Shown here: positions 1-6,581 of the stretch, piece by piece
Layout of the letters: each line of letters begins with the position of its first letter
Numbering within the stretch: position 1 is the stretch's first letter
Assembly: GCA_026193155.1 (NCBI GenBank)
Contig: JAPHSI010000120.1
Coordinates: 1-7,269 of the forward strand
Direction of reading: 5' to 3'
DNA from: Sulfurimonadaceae bacterium
GTDB lineage: Bacteria > Campylobacterota > Campylobacteria > Campylobacterales > Sulfurimonadaceae
Length of the DNA stretch: 7,269 bases
The notes under the pieces: generated by a model
What the model saw: the letters and a program-made list of their open reading frames with translations, nothing else
Database searches by the model: none
Told to the model about the DNA's origin: nothing
Translations under genes and position numbers: made by a program

Positions 1-481
1 GTGCGTTTGAGAGCATCTCTTCTGTAATGTCGTCTTCTGCATTTTTTATTTTATTTATTGCACGCAATAATTCATCTTTGGCACCGTAATTTAATGCTAA
101 AGATTGAACAAGACCATCACAATGGGACGTTTTTTCCTGAACCTCTTTTATAGTTTTTTGCAGAGATTTTGAAAAAGCTCTAATATCTCCAATGGGCTCA
201 AATCTAATATTATTTTTTAAATAAGTGTCAAGCTCACTTTTTAAATATTTCTCCAGAAGTTTCATTAAAAACTCCACTTCTAAACGTGGACGTTTCCAGT
301 TCTCTGTAGAAAATGCATAAAGAGTTAAACGTTCAATATCCTTATGTGCTGCACAATACTCTGTAATCTCGCGTACAACTTCAGCACCTACTTCATGACC
401 TTTTACTCTTTTTTTGCCTTTAATCTCAGCCCAACGACCGTTCCCATCCATAATAATAGCTATGTGTTTTGCTTGATTCAT
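1..481 (-). CDS. uppS: Undecaprenyl diphosphate synthase, N-terminal 160 residues (partial, cut by window edge)
   Basis: Cis-prenyltransferase that extends farnesyl diphosphate with isopentenyl diphosphate to make the C55 lipid carrier for peptidoglycan and other surface glycans. Reading the minus strand from ATG at 481-479 gives an open frame to the edge. The start region has the family signature HIAIIMDGNGRWA (residues 6-18), with catalytic Asp12 and the diphosphate-binding loop. GHEVGAE follows with His29, then the substrate-site block TLYAFSTENWKRP (53-65) and LALNYGAKDEL (128-138). In this last block the family usually has NYGGR, so NYGAK is a mild variant. The family is about 220-250 residues, so roughly the last third lies outside the window, including the Arg-rich RTSGE..RLSNF motif. 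It is the last visible gene of glmU-coaBC-uppS, 18 nt after coaBC, with only a weak purine-rich ribosome site. The function is secure; only the 3' end is unseen. Confidence 0.95.
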   Translation of the reverse strand, partial: MNQAKHIAIIMDGNGRWAEIKGKKRVKGHEVGAEVVREITEYCAAHKDIERLTLYAFSTENWKRPRLEVEFLMKLLEKYLKSELDTYLKNNIRFEPIGDIRAFSKSLQKTIKEVQEKTSHCDGLVQSLALNYGAKDELLRAINKIKNAEDDITEEMLSNA

Positions 482-499
482 TTCGACATTATATCTTTT

Positions 500-1768
500 T
501 TATATATCTTTTGCATGTTGAAGTATTTCGTAAGCTACACTTAGTTTGTCTGCATTTTCGATTGATTCTATTTTATCTGCTTTTATAAACTCAACTTTGT
601 TTGTATCACTACCAAAACTGCTGCTGTCTTTTAAGATATTTAAACATACTGCATCCAGCTCTTTCTTGTCAAGCATATTAGTAGCATTTTTATGAGCATT
701 TTCTTTATCCATTTCAGCTTTAAAACCGATTGTAGTTATATCTGTTTTATCTATAGAATCAAGCACATCTACATTTTGTGTTAGTTTTAAATCCCATTCT
801 TCACCAAGTGCTGTTTTTTTAAGTTTCCCATTTTGTTCAAACTTAGGTACATAGTCACTTATTGCCGCAGCCATAAAAAGATAAGGTTTCTTTTGTATAA
901 GTTGAATTTGATCAGAGTTCATAAGGGAAGGTTTAGATAATTTTCCTTTTTTGGCAATTCTTATAGAGTCATTTAAATATTCCAACATCTCGTGAGTATC
1001 ATCTACATCTATAGTATGTATATTTAGGGGTAAGTCATTTTCTCTTCTAGTTGAGATTAGATTTACGTCTGCACCTTTGCAGTAAAGTGCAATAGCCAGT
1101 GCCGATGCCATTTTTCCACTTGAAAAATTTGAAATATATCTAACATCATCAATCTTCTCAATCGTACCGCCACCTGTCACTATTACGCGTCTATCATTCC
1201 AAAACTCATCATTCATAAGGGCTTTTGCAACTTGCCAGAAAATTTCTAAAGGCTCTGCCATAGCACCGTTACCTTCAGTTTTACAAGCTAATTCTTTTGT
1301 TTGAGTGTCTATTAACTCATAATTTGCAAGTGCTAACATTTTCAGATTTGCCTGTGTTATAGGATTATAAAGCATATTTGTATTCGCAGACGGTGCTAAA
1401 AGTTTTTTATTTGGGTAGGCAAGGGCACATTGTAATAGCATATTATCAGCGATTGCATTTGCCAGTTTTGCTATTGTATTTGCAGATGCAGGTGCTATAA
1501 CAAACAAGTCTGCCCATTCACCTGTTTTTATATGATTGAAATCATTGCTCCAATCTTCGTTAGTATCATCAAGCACTTTATTTGAGGTTAAAGTCTCAAA
1601 CGTTAGTGGTGTTATAAATTTCTTAGCACTCTCACTCATAACTACTCTAACTTCTGCACCTGCTTTTGTTAGTAGTCTTATAAGTTCTAAAGACTTGTAG
1701 ATTGCTATAGAACCTGTTACACCTAAAAGTATTTTTTTATCTTCAAGTAAATTTGTCGGTATAAGCAT
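500..1768 (-). CDS. coaBC: Bifunctional phosphopantothenoylcysteine decarboxylase / phosphopantothenate-cysteine ligase
   Basis: Cytosolic enzyme of coenzyme A synthesis. The C-terminal CoaB half joins 4'-phosphopantothenate to cysteine using CTP, and the N-terminal flavin-dependent CoaC half decarboxylates the product to 4'-phosphopantetheine. The CoaC half covers about residues 10-185: GVTGSIAIYKS (16-26), catalytic His79, flavin-site PASANT (93-98), the substrate clamp around Asn129, and active-site Cys162 in LACKTEGNGAM. The usual PxMN of the clamp reads PSAN here, but Asn is kept. The CoaB half has VTGGGT (197-202), RYISNFSSGKM (210-220), AAAISDYVP (300-308) and the KLKK lysine region (315-318). 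Compared with E. coli there is an extra lysine-rich stretch of roughly 20 residues near 271-294. The 422-residue length fits the family. The ATG follows the glmU stop by 9 nt, with an AAGG ribosome site (1779-1776) overlapping that stop, so translation is probably coupled. Confidence 0.97.
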   Translation of the reverse strand: MLIPTNLLEDKKILLGVTGSIAIYKSLELIRLLTKAGAEVRVVMSESAKKFITPLTFETLTSNKVLDDTNEDWSNDFNHIKTGEWADLFVIAPASANTIAKLANAIADNMLLQCALAYPNKKLLAPSANTNMLYNPITQANLKMLALANYELIDTQTKELACKTEGNGAMAEPLEIFWQVAKALMNDEFWNDRRVIVTGGGTIEKIDDVRYISNFSSGKMASALAIALYCKGADVNLISTRRENDLPLNIHTIDVDDTHEMLEYLNDSIRIAKKGKLSKPSLMNSDQIQLIQKKPYLFMAAAISDYVPKFEQNGKLKKTALGEEWDLKLTQNVDVLDSIDKTDITTIGFKAEMDKENAHKNATNMLDKKELDAVCLNILKDSSSFGSDTNKVEFIKADKIESIENADKLSVAYEILQHAKDI

Positions 1769-1777
1769 GTGAAAACC

Positions 1778-3082
1778 TTATTTCTTTCCAAAAAAAGTAT
1801 AGTAAAAATCTTTTACAACTCTTAATTTTGTTCTGCTAATAGCAAGGACACCTTTTTCTATTTTATCACTTGTTACAGTCGTTCCTGCAGCTATCATAAC
1901 ATCATCTTCGATGGTTACAGGTGCTACAAGTTGGCTATCACTTCCAATAAATACATTTTTACCTATAATAGTTTTGTATTTGTTTATACCGTCATAATTA
2001 CATGTAATAGTTCCTGCACCCACATTTGTACCCTCATCAATTTGTGCATCACCAAGGTAGCTTAAATGTCCTGCTTTTACACCTTTAAGTGTACTTTTTT
2101 TAACTTCTACAAAGTTTCCTATATGGGTATCTGAAATATTAGAAGCAGGACGAAGGTGTGCAAGTGGTCCTACATCTGAGTTCTTAACAACGGAATCTTC
2201 TATAACAGAACCGGACTTTATATGTGAATTCTCTATTAGGGTGTCACCTGTTATACGACATCCGTTTTCAACTATACATTCACCAATAAATTTAACACTT
2301 TCTTCTATATAAACTGTTGAAGGAAGTTGCATAATAACGCCTTCTTTCATCCAGTGATTTTTGATTCTGTCTTGCATAATAACTTCTGAATCACTTAAAT
2401 CTTTTTTTGAATTTACACCTTTAAAATGCTCTTCATCTACTAATAAAGGTTTGATATTAAGAGAGTCTTTTTTAGCCATTGATATTACGTCTGTCAGATA
2501 ATACTCTTTTTGGGCATTATCATTACTTAAAAGAGGTATATATTTTTCAATAACGTTTTTTGAAAATGCGTATATTCCTGCATTTACCGTAGAGATATTT
2601 AATTCTTCATCTGAAGCATCTTTTTGTTCAACTATGTACTGAACTTGATTGTTTTCAATCTTAACACGTCCGTAGCCATCTGGATTTTCTAAATCAAATA
2701 TAGACATAATAATATCAGCGTTAGTATATAAAAAACCTTGAAGAGCTTCAGCATTTAAAAGTGGCATATCACCGTTTAAAACTAAAACTTTTTCATTTTT
2801 TGGATTTACGTTTTTCATAGCTCCGCCGGTGCCTGGAAAGTTGTCTGCATCTTGAATAACAAAATTTATATCATCAAAATAGTTTTGCATCTCTTGTTGA
2901 ACTTTTTCTTTTTGATGAGCTATAACAACAGATATATCGTCACTTAACTCTTTTGAAGCTTTTATAATATGATATAACATTGGTTTACCACAAATGTTGT
3001 GTAAAACTTTTGCTTTGTTTGACTTCATGCGACTACCTTGACCAGCTGCAAGGATTACTATACTTACGTTATTTTTATTCAT
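1778..3082 (-). CDS. glmU: Bifunctional UDP-N-acetylglucosamine pyrophosphorylase / glucosamine-1-phosphate N-acetyltransferase
   Basis: Makes UDP-GlcNAc for peptidoglycan and lipopolysaccharide: the C-terminal domain acetylates glucosamine-1-phosphate with acetyl-CoA, and the N-terminal domain then transfers UMP from UTP. The N-terminal Rossmann-like domain (about 1-225) has LAAGQGSRMKSNKAKVLH (11-28) with Lys25, GTGGAMKN (84-91), LNGDMPL with metal-binding Asp105, and GVNSKKDL with Asn224. GlmU of E. coli has GTRM where this has GSRM. From about residue 250 the left-handed beta-helix follows, with hexapeptide repeats, GPLAHLRP (305-312), catalytic His339 in AGHLSYLGDA, and GAGTITCNYDG (355-365). 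At 434 residues it is slightly shorter than E. coli GlmU (456), mainly at the C-terminal tail. It is first in the minus-strand operon, with an AAGAAG ribosome site (3094-3089) 6 nt before the ATG, and is divergent from motA. Confidence 0.97.
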   Translation of the reverse strand: MNKNNVSIVILAAGQGSRMKSNKAKVLHNICGKPMLYHIIKASKELSDDISVVIAHQKEKVQQEMQNYFDDINFVIQDADNFPGTGGAMKNVNPKNEKVLVLNGDMPLLNAEALQGFLYTNADIIMSIFDLENPDGYGRVKIENNQVQYIVEQKDASDEELNISTVNAGIYAFSKNVIEKYIPLLSNDNAQKEYYLTDVISMAKKDSLNIKPLLVDEEHFKGVNSKKDLSDSEVIMQDRIKNHWMKEGVIMQLPSTVYIEESVKFIGECIVENGCRITGDTLIENSHIKSGSVIEDSVVKNSDVGPLAHLRPASNISDTHIGNFVEVKKSTLKGVKAGHLSYLGDAQIDEGTNVGAGTITCNYDGINKYKTIIGKNVFIGSDSQLVAPVTIEDDVMIAAGTTVTSDKIEKGVLAISRTKLRVVKDFYYTFFGKK

Positions 3083-3088
3083 ATAAAA

Positions 3089-3094
3089 CTTCTT
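3089..3094 (-). promoter_or_regulatory. Ribosome binding site of glmU
   Basis: AAGAAG on the minus strand lies 6 nt before the glmU ATG. It supports that start, which also fits the conserved beginning of the nucleotidyltransferase domain. Confidence 0.6.
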
Positions 3095-3114
3095 TATGTC
3101 TATTTAGTGATAGA

Positions 3115-3123
3115 ATTTTATCA
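3115..3123 (-). promoter_or_regulatory. Candidate extended -10 promoter for glmU-coaBC-uppS
   Basis: On the minus strand this reads TGA then TAAAAT, an extended -10 (TGn plus a hexamer with one mismatch to TATAAT). Transcription would begin near 3108, leaving a leader of about 25 nt with the glmU ribosome site. No convincing -35 box is seen, which is usual in Campylobacterota, where housekeeping promoters rely on the -10 and upstream AT periodicity. A second minus-strand TATAAT at 3158-3153 is an alternative. In such AT-rich DNA these matches can arise by chance. Confidence 0.4.
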
Positions 3124-3148
3124 TTTAAGAGATAATTTTAAAGTAAAG

Positions 3149-3157
3149 TGGTATTAT
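3149..3157 (+). promoter_or_regulatory. Candidate extended -10 promoter for motA-motB-fliP-trmA
   Basis: TGG followed by TATTAT is an extended -10 with one mismatch to TATAAT. Transcription would begin around 3164, about 24 nt before the motA ATG, so the leader would hold the AGAGG ribosome site. I see no sigma-54 (GG-N10-GC type) or FliA-type element here. The stator operon therefore looks like a sigma-70-class transcript, but this rests only on motif matching. Confidence 0.45.
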
Positions 3158-3175
3158 AAGACAATTATTTTTCAT

Positions 3176-3180
3176 AGAGG
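3176..3180 (+). promoter_or_regulatory. Ribosome binding site that fixes the motA start
   Basis: AGAGG lies 7 nt before ATG at 3188. The open frame extends 50 codons further upstream, to 3038, but that extension runs antisense through the divergent promoter region and into the start of glmU. This site and the MotA-like MDLGT start decide for 3188. Confidence 0.8.
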
Positions 3181-3187
3181 CTATTAT

Positions 3188-3949
3188 ATGGATTTAGGTA
3201 CGGTCATTGGTTTAGTGTTAATTCTCGCACTTCTTGCAGGTGCGATGGCGATGGGTGTTGGTATTGGTGCATATATTGATATTCCATCTGTATTAATCGT
3301 TATTGGTGGTTCAATGGGCTCCTTGATGATTGCGTTTAAACCTGTGCAGATGAAAAAATTCGCGAAAGTGTTTATGATCGCGATAAAACCACCTGAAGAA
3401 GATGTTGCTGAACTTATAAAAAAATTAGTATCCTACTCTTCAAAGGCAAGAAAGGATGGTTTGTTGGCATTAGAAGGCGATGCAAACAATGAAGAGAATG
3501 AATTCTTGAAAAAAGGGCTTTCAATGGCAATTGACGGAAGTGAGCCCGATACCATTAGAAATCTTTTAGAGATTGATATGGAGCAAACAAGTACACGTCA
3601 TAAATCGCACTCATCAATATTTTCAACTTGGGCAGGTATCGCAGGGGCTTTTGGTATGATTGGTACACTTATCGGTCTAGTTGCGATGCTTTTAAATATG
3701 GCTGATCCTTCAGCTATCGGTCCGTCTATGGCAGTTGCTTTACTTACAACTATGTATGGCGCGATGATTGGTAATATCTTCGGTGCACCGGTTGCCAACA
3801 TTCTAAATATCAGAAATGATGATGAGATGCTAATAAAAGAGATAGTCTTAACAGGAATTATGTCGATTCAAGATGGAGATGCTCCAAGAGATCTCGAGGC
3901 TAAACTATTAGCATACCTTCCACCAGAACATAGAGAGAGTAGTATCTAA
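3188..3949 (+). CDS. motA: Flagellar motor stator protein MotA, PomA-like
   Basis: Inner-membrane stator subunit; five copies surround two MotB in the ion channel that powers flagellar rotation. The 253-residue product has four hydrophobic segments (about 3-23, 31-50, 149-170, 180-203). A large cytoplasmic loop lies between the second and third, with the rotor-facing charged residues Arg88 and Glu96 in KARKDGLLALE. The third and fourth segments carry GMIGTLIGLVAML (156-168) and DPSAIGPSMAVALLTTMYGA (173-192). The length, the MDLGT start and these blocks resemble sodium-driven PomA of Vibrio more than the 295-residue proton-driven E. coli MotA. Thr160 and Thr187-Thr188 match the PomA threonines linked to sodium use. 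The upstream in-frame extension was rejected in favour of the ATG with a good ribosome site. motB follows after 2 nt. The stator role is secure; ion specificity is inferred. Confidence 0.95.
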   Translation: MDLGTVIGLVLILALLAGAMAMGVGIGAYIDIPSVLIVIGGSMGSLMIAFKPVQMKKFAKVFMIAIKPPEEDVAELIKKLVSYSSKARKDGLLALEGDANNEENEFLKKGLSMAIDGSEPDTIRNLLEIDMEQTSTRHKSHSSIFSTWAGIAGAFGMIGTLIGLVAMLLNMADPSAIGPSMAVALLTTMYGAMIGNIFGAPVANILNIRNDDEMLIKEIVLTGIMSIQDGDAPRDLEAKLLAYLPPEHRESSI

Positions 3950-3951
3950 TA

Positions 3952-4728
3952 ATGGCTAGAAAAAAATGTCCGGAATGTGAAGAATGTTTACCTGCATGGC
4001 TAGCAGCTTTTGGAGACTTAATGTCTCTTTTGCTTTGTTTCTTTGTTCTTTTATTGTCTATGTCGAGTATGGATGCAAAAAAGATATCTGAAGCTATAGG
4101 ATCACTTTCAGGTGCAATGAGTGTTTTAGAAGGTGGTATTAAAACAGAAGTTTCAAAAGAACGTATACAGGAATCAACTCCTATAGATGCTCAAGAAGAA
4201 ACATCTGAACAGGTAAATAAAGTTACACAAGCTGTTATAGATGCAAATGAGATGATGGAAAAAGGTCATGGACCTACTATATCTATGGAAGAAGCACAAG
4301 AGGGTTTTAAAATAGAGTTACCTTCTTCGTTACTGTTTAAACCTGGAACTGCTACTATTTATAACGAGGATGCATTACTTTTCTTAAAAAGAATAGCACT
4401 AATAATAGGGGAAATGCCAAATAGTACTAAAATTAGTGTACAAGGTCATACTGATAACATCCCTCCAAGTAAAAACTCTCCATTTAAGGATAATTGGGAA
4501 CTCTCTTCTGCAAGAGGAATTTCAGTTCTTCAAGAACTTTTGCTTGATGGTGTTGATCCAAAACGTATAAGTGCTGCAGGTTTTGCAGAATTTACTCCAA
4601 AAGCTACAAACGTAACTAAAGTTGGTAGAGCGAAAAATCGCCGTGTAGAGATACACTTTTATGGTTCTAAGGCTGAGAACGAAGGTAAAATTAGGAAATC
4701 AGTTCTTGATAAGGCTGCAACTCAGTAA
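3952..4728 (+). CDS. motB: Flagellar motor stator protein MotB, PomB-like
   Basis: Stator subunit that carries the ion-binding aspartate and anchors the stator to peptidoglycan. After a short N-terminus with Cys6, Cys9 and Cys12 (CPECEEC) comes one transmembrane helix (about 16-38). It contains AFGDLMSLLLCFFVLLLSMS, with Asp22 as the ion-carrying residue. A plug/linker region spans about 40-115. An OmpA-like peptidoglycan-binding domain (about 118-238) follows, with VQGHTDNIP (163-171, Asp168), the LSSARGISV helix with Arg188, and GRAKNRRVEI (225-234). The helix is closer to Vibrio PomB (FADLMSLLMCFFVLLLSFS) than to E. coli or Campylobacter MotB. The gene starts 2 nt after motA, and its TAA stop overlaps the fliP ATG by one base (TAATG), so the three genes are probably translated together. 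Family assignment is very safe. Confidence 0.96.
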   Translation: MARKKCPECEECLPAWLAAFGDLMSLLLCFFVLLLSMSSMDAKKISEAIGSLSGAMSVLEGGIKTEVSKERIQESTPIDAQEETSEQVNKVTQAVIDANEMMEKGHGPTISMEEAQEGFKIELPSSLLFKPGTATIYNEDALLFLKRIALIIGEMPNSTKISVQGHTDNIPPSKNSPFKDNWELSSARGISVLQELLLDGVDPKRISAAGFAEFTPKATNVTKVGRAKNRRVEIHFYGSKAENEGKIRKSVLDKAATQ

Positions 4729-5462
4729 TGATTAGAGTACTATTATTTCTAGTGGCTTTAGTTTCACTTTTAGGAGCTGAAGCTATAACTATCCCTACAA
4801 TGAATTTTAACCTTTCTTCGCCAGATACGCCGGAGCAGTTGGTTAGTTCATTAAATGTACTTGTTGTACTTACACTATTATTCTTAGCACCATCCATGGT
4901 ACTTGTGATGACAACTTTTACAAGGTTTGTCATTGTATTTGGTTTTTTACGTCAAGCACTAGGTACTCAACAAGTTCCTCCTACACAGCTTTTAGTTATG
5001 CTTGCAATGATACTAACATTTTTTGTAATGGAGCCTGTCGGTACAAAGGCATATGAACAAGGAATAAAACCGTATGTCGAAGAAAAAATAGGATATGAAG
5101 AAGCATTTGACAAGACTGCACTTCCTTTTAAAAACTTTATGATAAGAAATACAAGAGAGAAGGATTTAGCTTTATTTTTTAGAATAAGAAAGATGGAAAA
5201 TCCTCAAAGTGTTGCAGATGTACCACTATCAGTTGTAATTCCTGCTTTTGTTATAAGTGAGTTAAAAACTGCTTTTGAGATAGGGTTTTTACTTTTTCTA
5301 CCTTTTTTGGTTATTGATATGGTTGTTGCATCTATACTTATGTCAATGGGTATGATGATGCTTCCTCCTGTTATGATATCCCTACCTTTTAAAATACTAG
5401 TCTTTGTATTGATAGATGGATGGAATTTACTAATCGGTAATCTTATCGCCTCAATAAAATAG
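4728..5462 (+). CDS. fliP: Flagellar type III export gate protein FliP
   Basis: Inner-membrane component of the flagellar export gate; five FliP with FliQ and FliR form the pore through which rod, hook and filament subunits leave. The 244-residue protein starts with a cleavable signal sequence (about 1-19, ending LLGAEA), as in other FliP. Hydrophobic segments lie near 42-61 and 86-101, and a hydrophobic stretch at 184-240 contains further helices. Both family signatures are present: PAFVISELKTAFEIG (172-186), and the block beginning IDMVVASILMSMGMMMLPP (196-214) with LPFK after it. The MMMLPP stretch is the methionine-rich gate loop. The start overlaps the motB stop by one base. The ribosome site is weak (AAGG at 4711-4714, 13 nt away), which suggests coupling to motB. 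fliO, fliQ and fliR are not adjacent in this window. Confidence 0.97.
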   Translation: MIRVLLFLVALVSLLGAEAITIPTMNFNLSSPDTPEQLVSSLNVLVVLTLLFLAPSMVLVMTTFTRFVIVFGFLRQALGTQQVPPTQLLVMLAMILTFFVMEPVGTKAYEQGIKPYVEEKIGYEEAFDKTALPFKNFMIRNTREKDLALFFRIRKMENPQSVADVPLSVVIPAFVISELKTAFEIGFLLFLPFLVIDMVVASILMSMGMMMLPPVMISLPFKILVFVLIDGWNLLIGNLIASIK

Positions 5463-5467
5463 GAGAA
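5461..5467 (+). promoter_or_regulatory. Ribosome binding site that fixes the TTG start of trmA
   Basis: AGGAGAA overlaps the fliP stop codon (TAG, 5460-5462) and stands 6 nt before TTG at 5474. It is the strongest ribosome site in the window. No in-frame ATG occurs before residue 71, so it supports initiation at TTG. Confidence 0.85.
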
Positions 5468-5473
5468 ATATAA

Positions 5474-6580
5474 TTGAATTGTAAACATTTTGGTGAATGT
5501 GGTGCTTGTAAAATATATGAAGATGGATACGCGGCACAACTAGATCAAAAATTAAAAATAAATCAGGATAGATTTAAAGATTTTTATAGTGGAGATTTTA
5601 AAGTATTTAAATCTCCGACTCAAAATTATCGTTCGCGTTCTGAGTTTAAGATATGGCATATTGAGGATGACATCTTTTATGCAATGAACCATATAGAACA
5701 AAAAGGTGTAGTACTTATAGATGAATGTCCACAAGTAAATACACATATTGAAGCACTTATGCCAAAGCTTTTAAAAAAGATAAAAGAAAAAAATTTAGGT
5801 TTTAAACTTTTTGGAGCAGATTTTTTAAGTTCGCAAAGCGGTGAAATAGTAGTATCGCTTCTATATCATAGGAAACTTGATGAGGATTGGCAAAGTTTAG
5901 CTAAAGAAATAGCTGAGGAGCTTGGCATCTATATAATAGGTAGAAGCAGAAAACAAAAGTTAGTTATCACTCAAGACTATATAACTGAGAGTTTAAATAT
6001 TAATAATGAACTTTATAAGTTTAAATATATAGAAAATAGTTTTACTCAACCAAATGCAAAAGTAAATGAGCAGATGATAGAATGGGCAATATCTTCATTG
6101 AAAGATTCTAATAAAGATTTATTAGAATTATATTGTGGTGCAGGAAATTTTACAATCCCTTTTGCAAAAAAATTTAATAAGGTATTAGCTACTGAAATTT
6201 CTAAATCATCAATTAATGCTGCAAAGAATAATATGTTGCTAAATAATGTAGATAATATTGAATTTGTACGCATGAGTGTAGAAGAATTTGTTCAAGCACT
6301 TGATGGTGTAAGAGAGTTTCGTAGGATGAAAGATATAGATATAAATGATTATGAAATAAATACTATTTTTGTAGATCCACCAAGAAGTGGAATGGATTTG
6401 GCTTCTTGTAACTTTAGTGCAAGAATGGATAATATTATTTATATATCATGTAATCCTGAATCACTAGTTCGTGACTTGGAGATTTTGTGTAAGACACATA
6501 AAGTTTTTGATATGGCATTGTTTGATCAGTTCCCATATACAAATCATGTTGAAATGGGTGTAAAATTAAAAAGGTTTTAG
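5474..6580 (+). CDS. trmA: tRNA (uracil-5-)-methyltransferase TrmA with an iron-sulfur-type cysteine set
   Basis: Transfers a methyl group from S-adenosylmethionine to C5 of U54 in the T-loop of tRNAs. Of 368 residues, about 40-195 form the tRNA-binding region with TrmA-specific blocks (YRSRSEFKIWH 52-62, VVSLLYHRKLD 126-136, IENSFTQPNAKVNEQM 186-201). The Rossmann methyltransferase domain follows: SAM-binding LLELYCGAGNF (216-226), FVDPPRSG with Asp301, the nucleophile Cys326 in YISCNPESL, and the general base Glu360 in DQFPYTNHVEMG. These match E. coli TrmA (366 residues) more closely than the rRNA enzymes RlmC/RlmD, and no TRAM domain is present. The N-terminus is unusual: Cys3, Cys9, Cys12 and Cys85 fall where RlmD (RumA) binds its [4Fe-4S] cluster, and E. 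coli TrmA lacks them. It starts at TTG 11 nt after fliP, with an excellent ribosome site; the conserved cysteines also require this start. Confidence 0.95.
   Translation: MNCKHFGECGACKIYEDGYAAQLDQKLKINQDRFKDFYSGDFKVFKSPTQNYRSRSEFKIWHIEDDIFYAMNHIEQKGVVLIDECPQVNTHIEALMPKLLKKIKEKNLGFKLFGADFLSSQSGEIVVSLLYHRKLDEDWQSLAKEIAEELGIYIIGRSRKQKLVITQDYITESLNINNELYKFKYIENSFTQPNAKVNEQMIEWAISSLKDSNKDLLELYCGAGNFTIPFAKKFNKVLATEISKSSINAAKNNMLLNNVDNIEFVRMSVEEFVQALDGVREFRRMKDIDINDYEINTIFVDPPRSGMDLASCNFSARMDNIIYISCNPESLVRDLEILCKTHKVFDMALFDQFPYTNHVEMGVKLKRF
6571..6574 (+). promoter_or_regulatory. Ribosome binding site for the small secreted protein
   Basis: AAGG inside the last codons of trmA sits 7 nt before TTG at 6582. 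This is the usual spacing and supports translation of the short downstream frame from a TTG start. Confidence 0.55.
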
Positions 6581-6581
6581 T

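Larger units (their letters stand above)
3083..3187. other. Divergent intergenic region between glmU and motA
   Basis: This 105-bp AT-rich spacer is the only promoter-sized gap between the two operons. It holds both ribosome sites and the two opposed extended -10 candidates. Around 3152-3158 the sequence TATTATA reads as a -10-like element on both strands. No riboswitch-like or other conserved RNA structure was recognised. Confidence 0.7.

Noticed and set aside
487..489. Alternative minus-strand ATG upstream of uppS
   Set aside because: Out of frame with uppS and followed at once by a stop (ATG TCG AAA TGA).
344..544. 66-codon plus-strand frame opposite uppS and the end of coaBC
   Set aside because: Composition is that of reverse-read coding DNA (Phe/Ser/Tyr-rich), with no ribosome site, and it is antisense to conserved UppS motifs.
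3038..3187. Upstream in-frame extension of motA (50 extra codons from an ATG at 3038)
   Set aside because: It overlaps the start of glmU and the divergent promoter region, encodes no MotA-like sequence, and the ATG at 3188 has a good ribosome site and the family-like MDLGT start.
5204..5539. 111-codon minus-strand open frame over the fliP/trmA junction
   Set aside because: Antisense to two clearly real genes, crosses their junction, and has no recognisable domain; a shadow of coding sequence.
5474..6580. RlmD/RumA or RlmC as the identity of the methyltransferase
   Set aside because: The cysteine motif resembles RlmD, but there is no TRAM domain, and blocks such as VVSLLYHRKLD, ENSFTQPNA and DQFPYTNHVEMG are those of TrmA.
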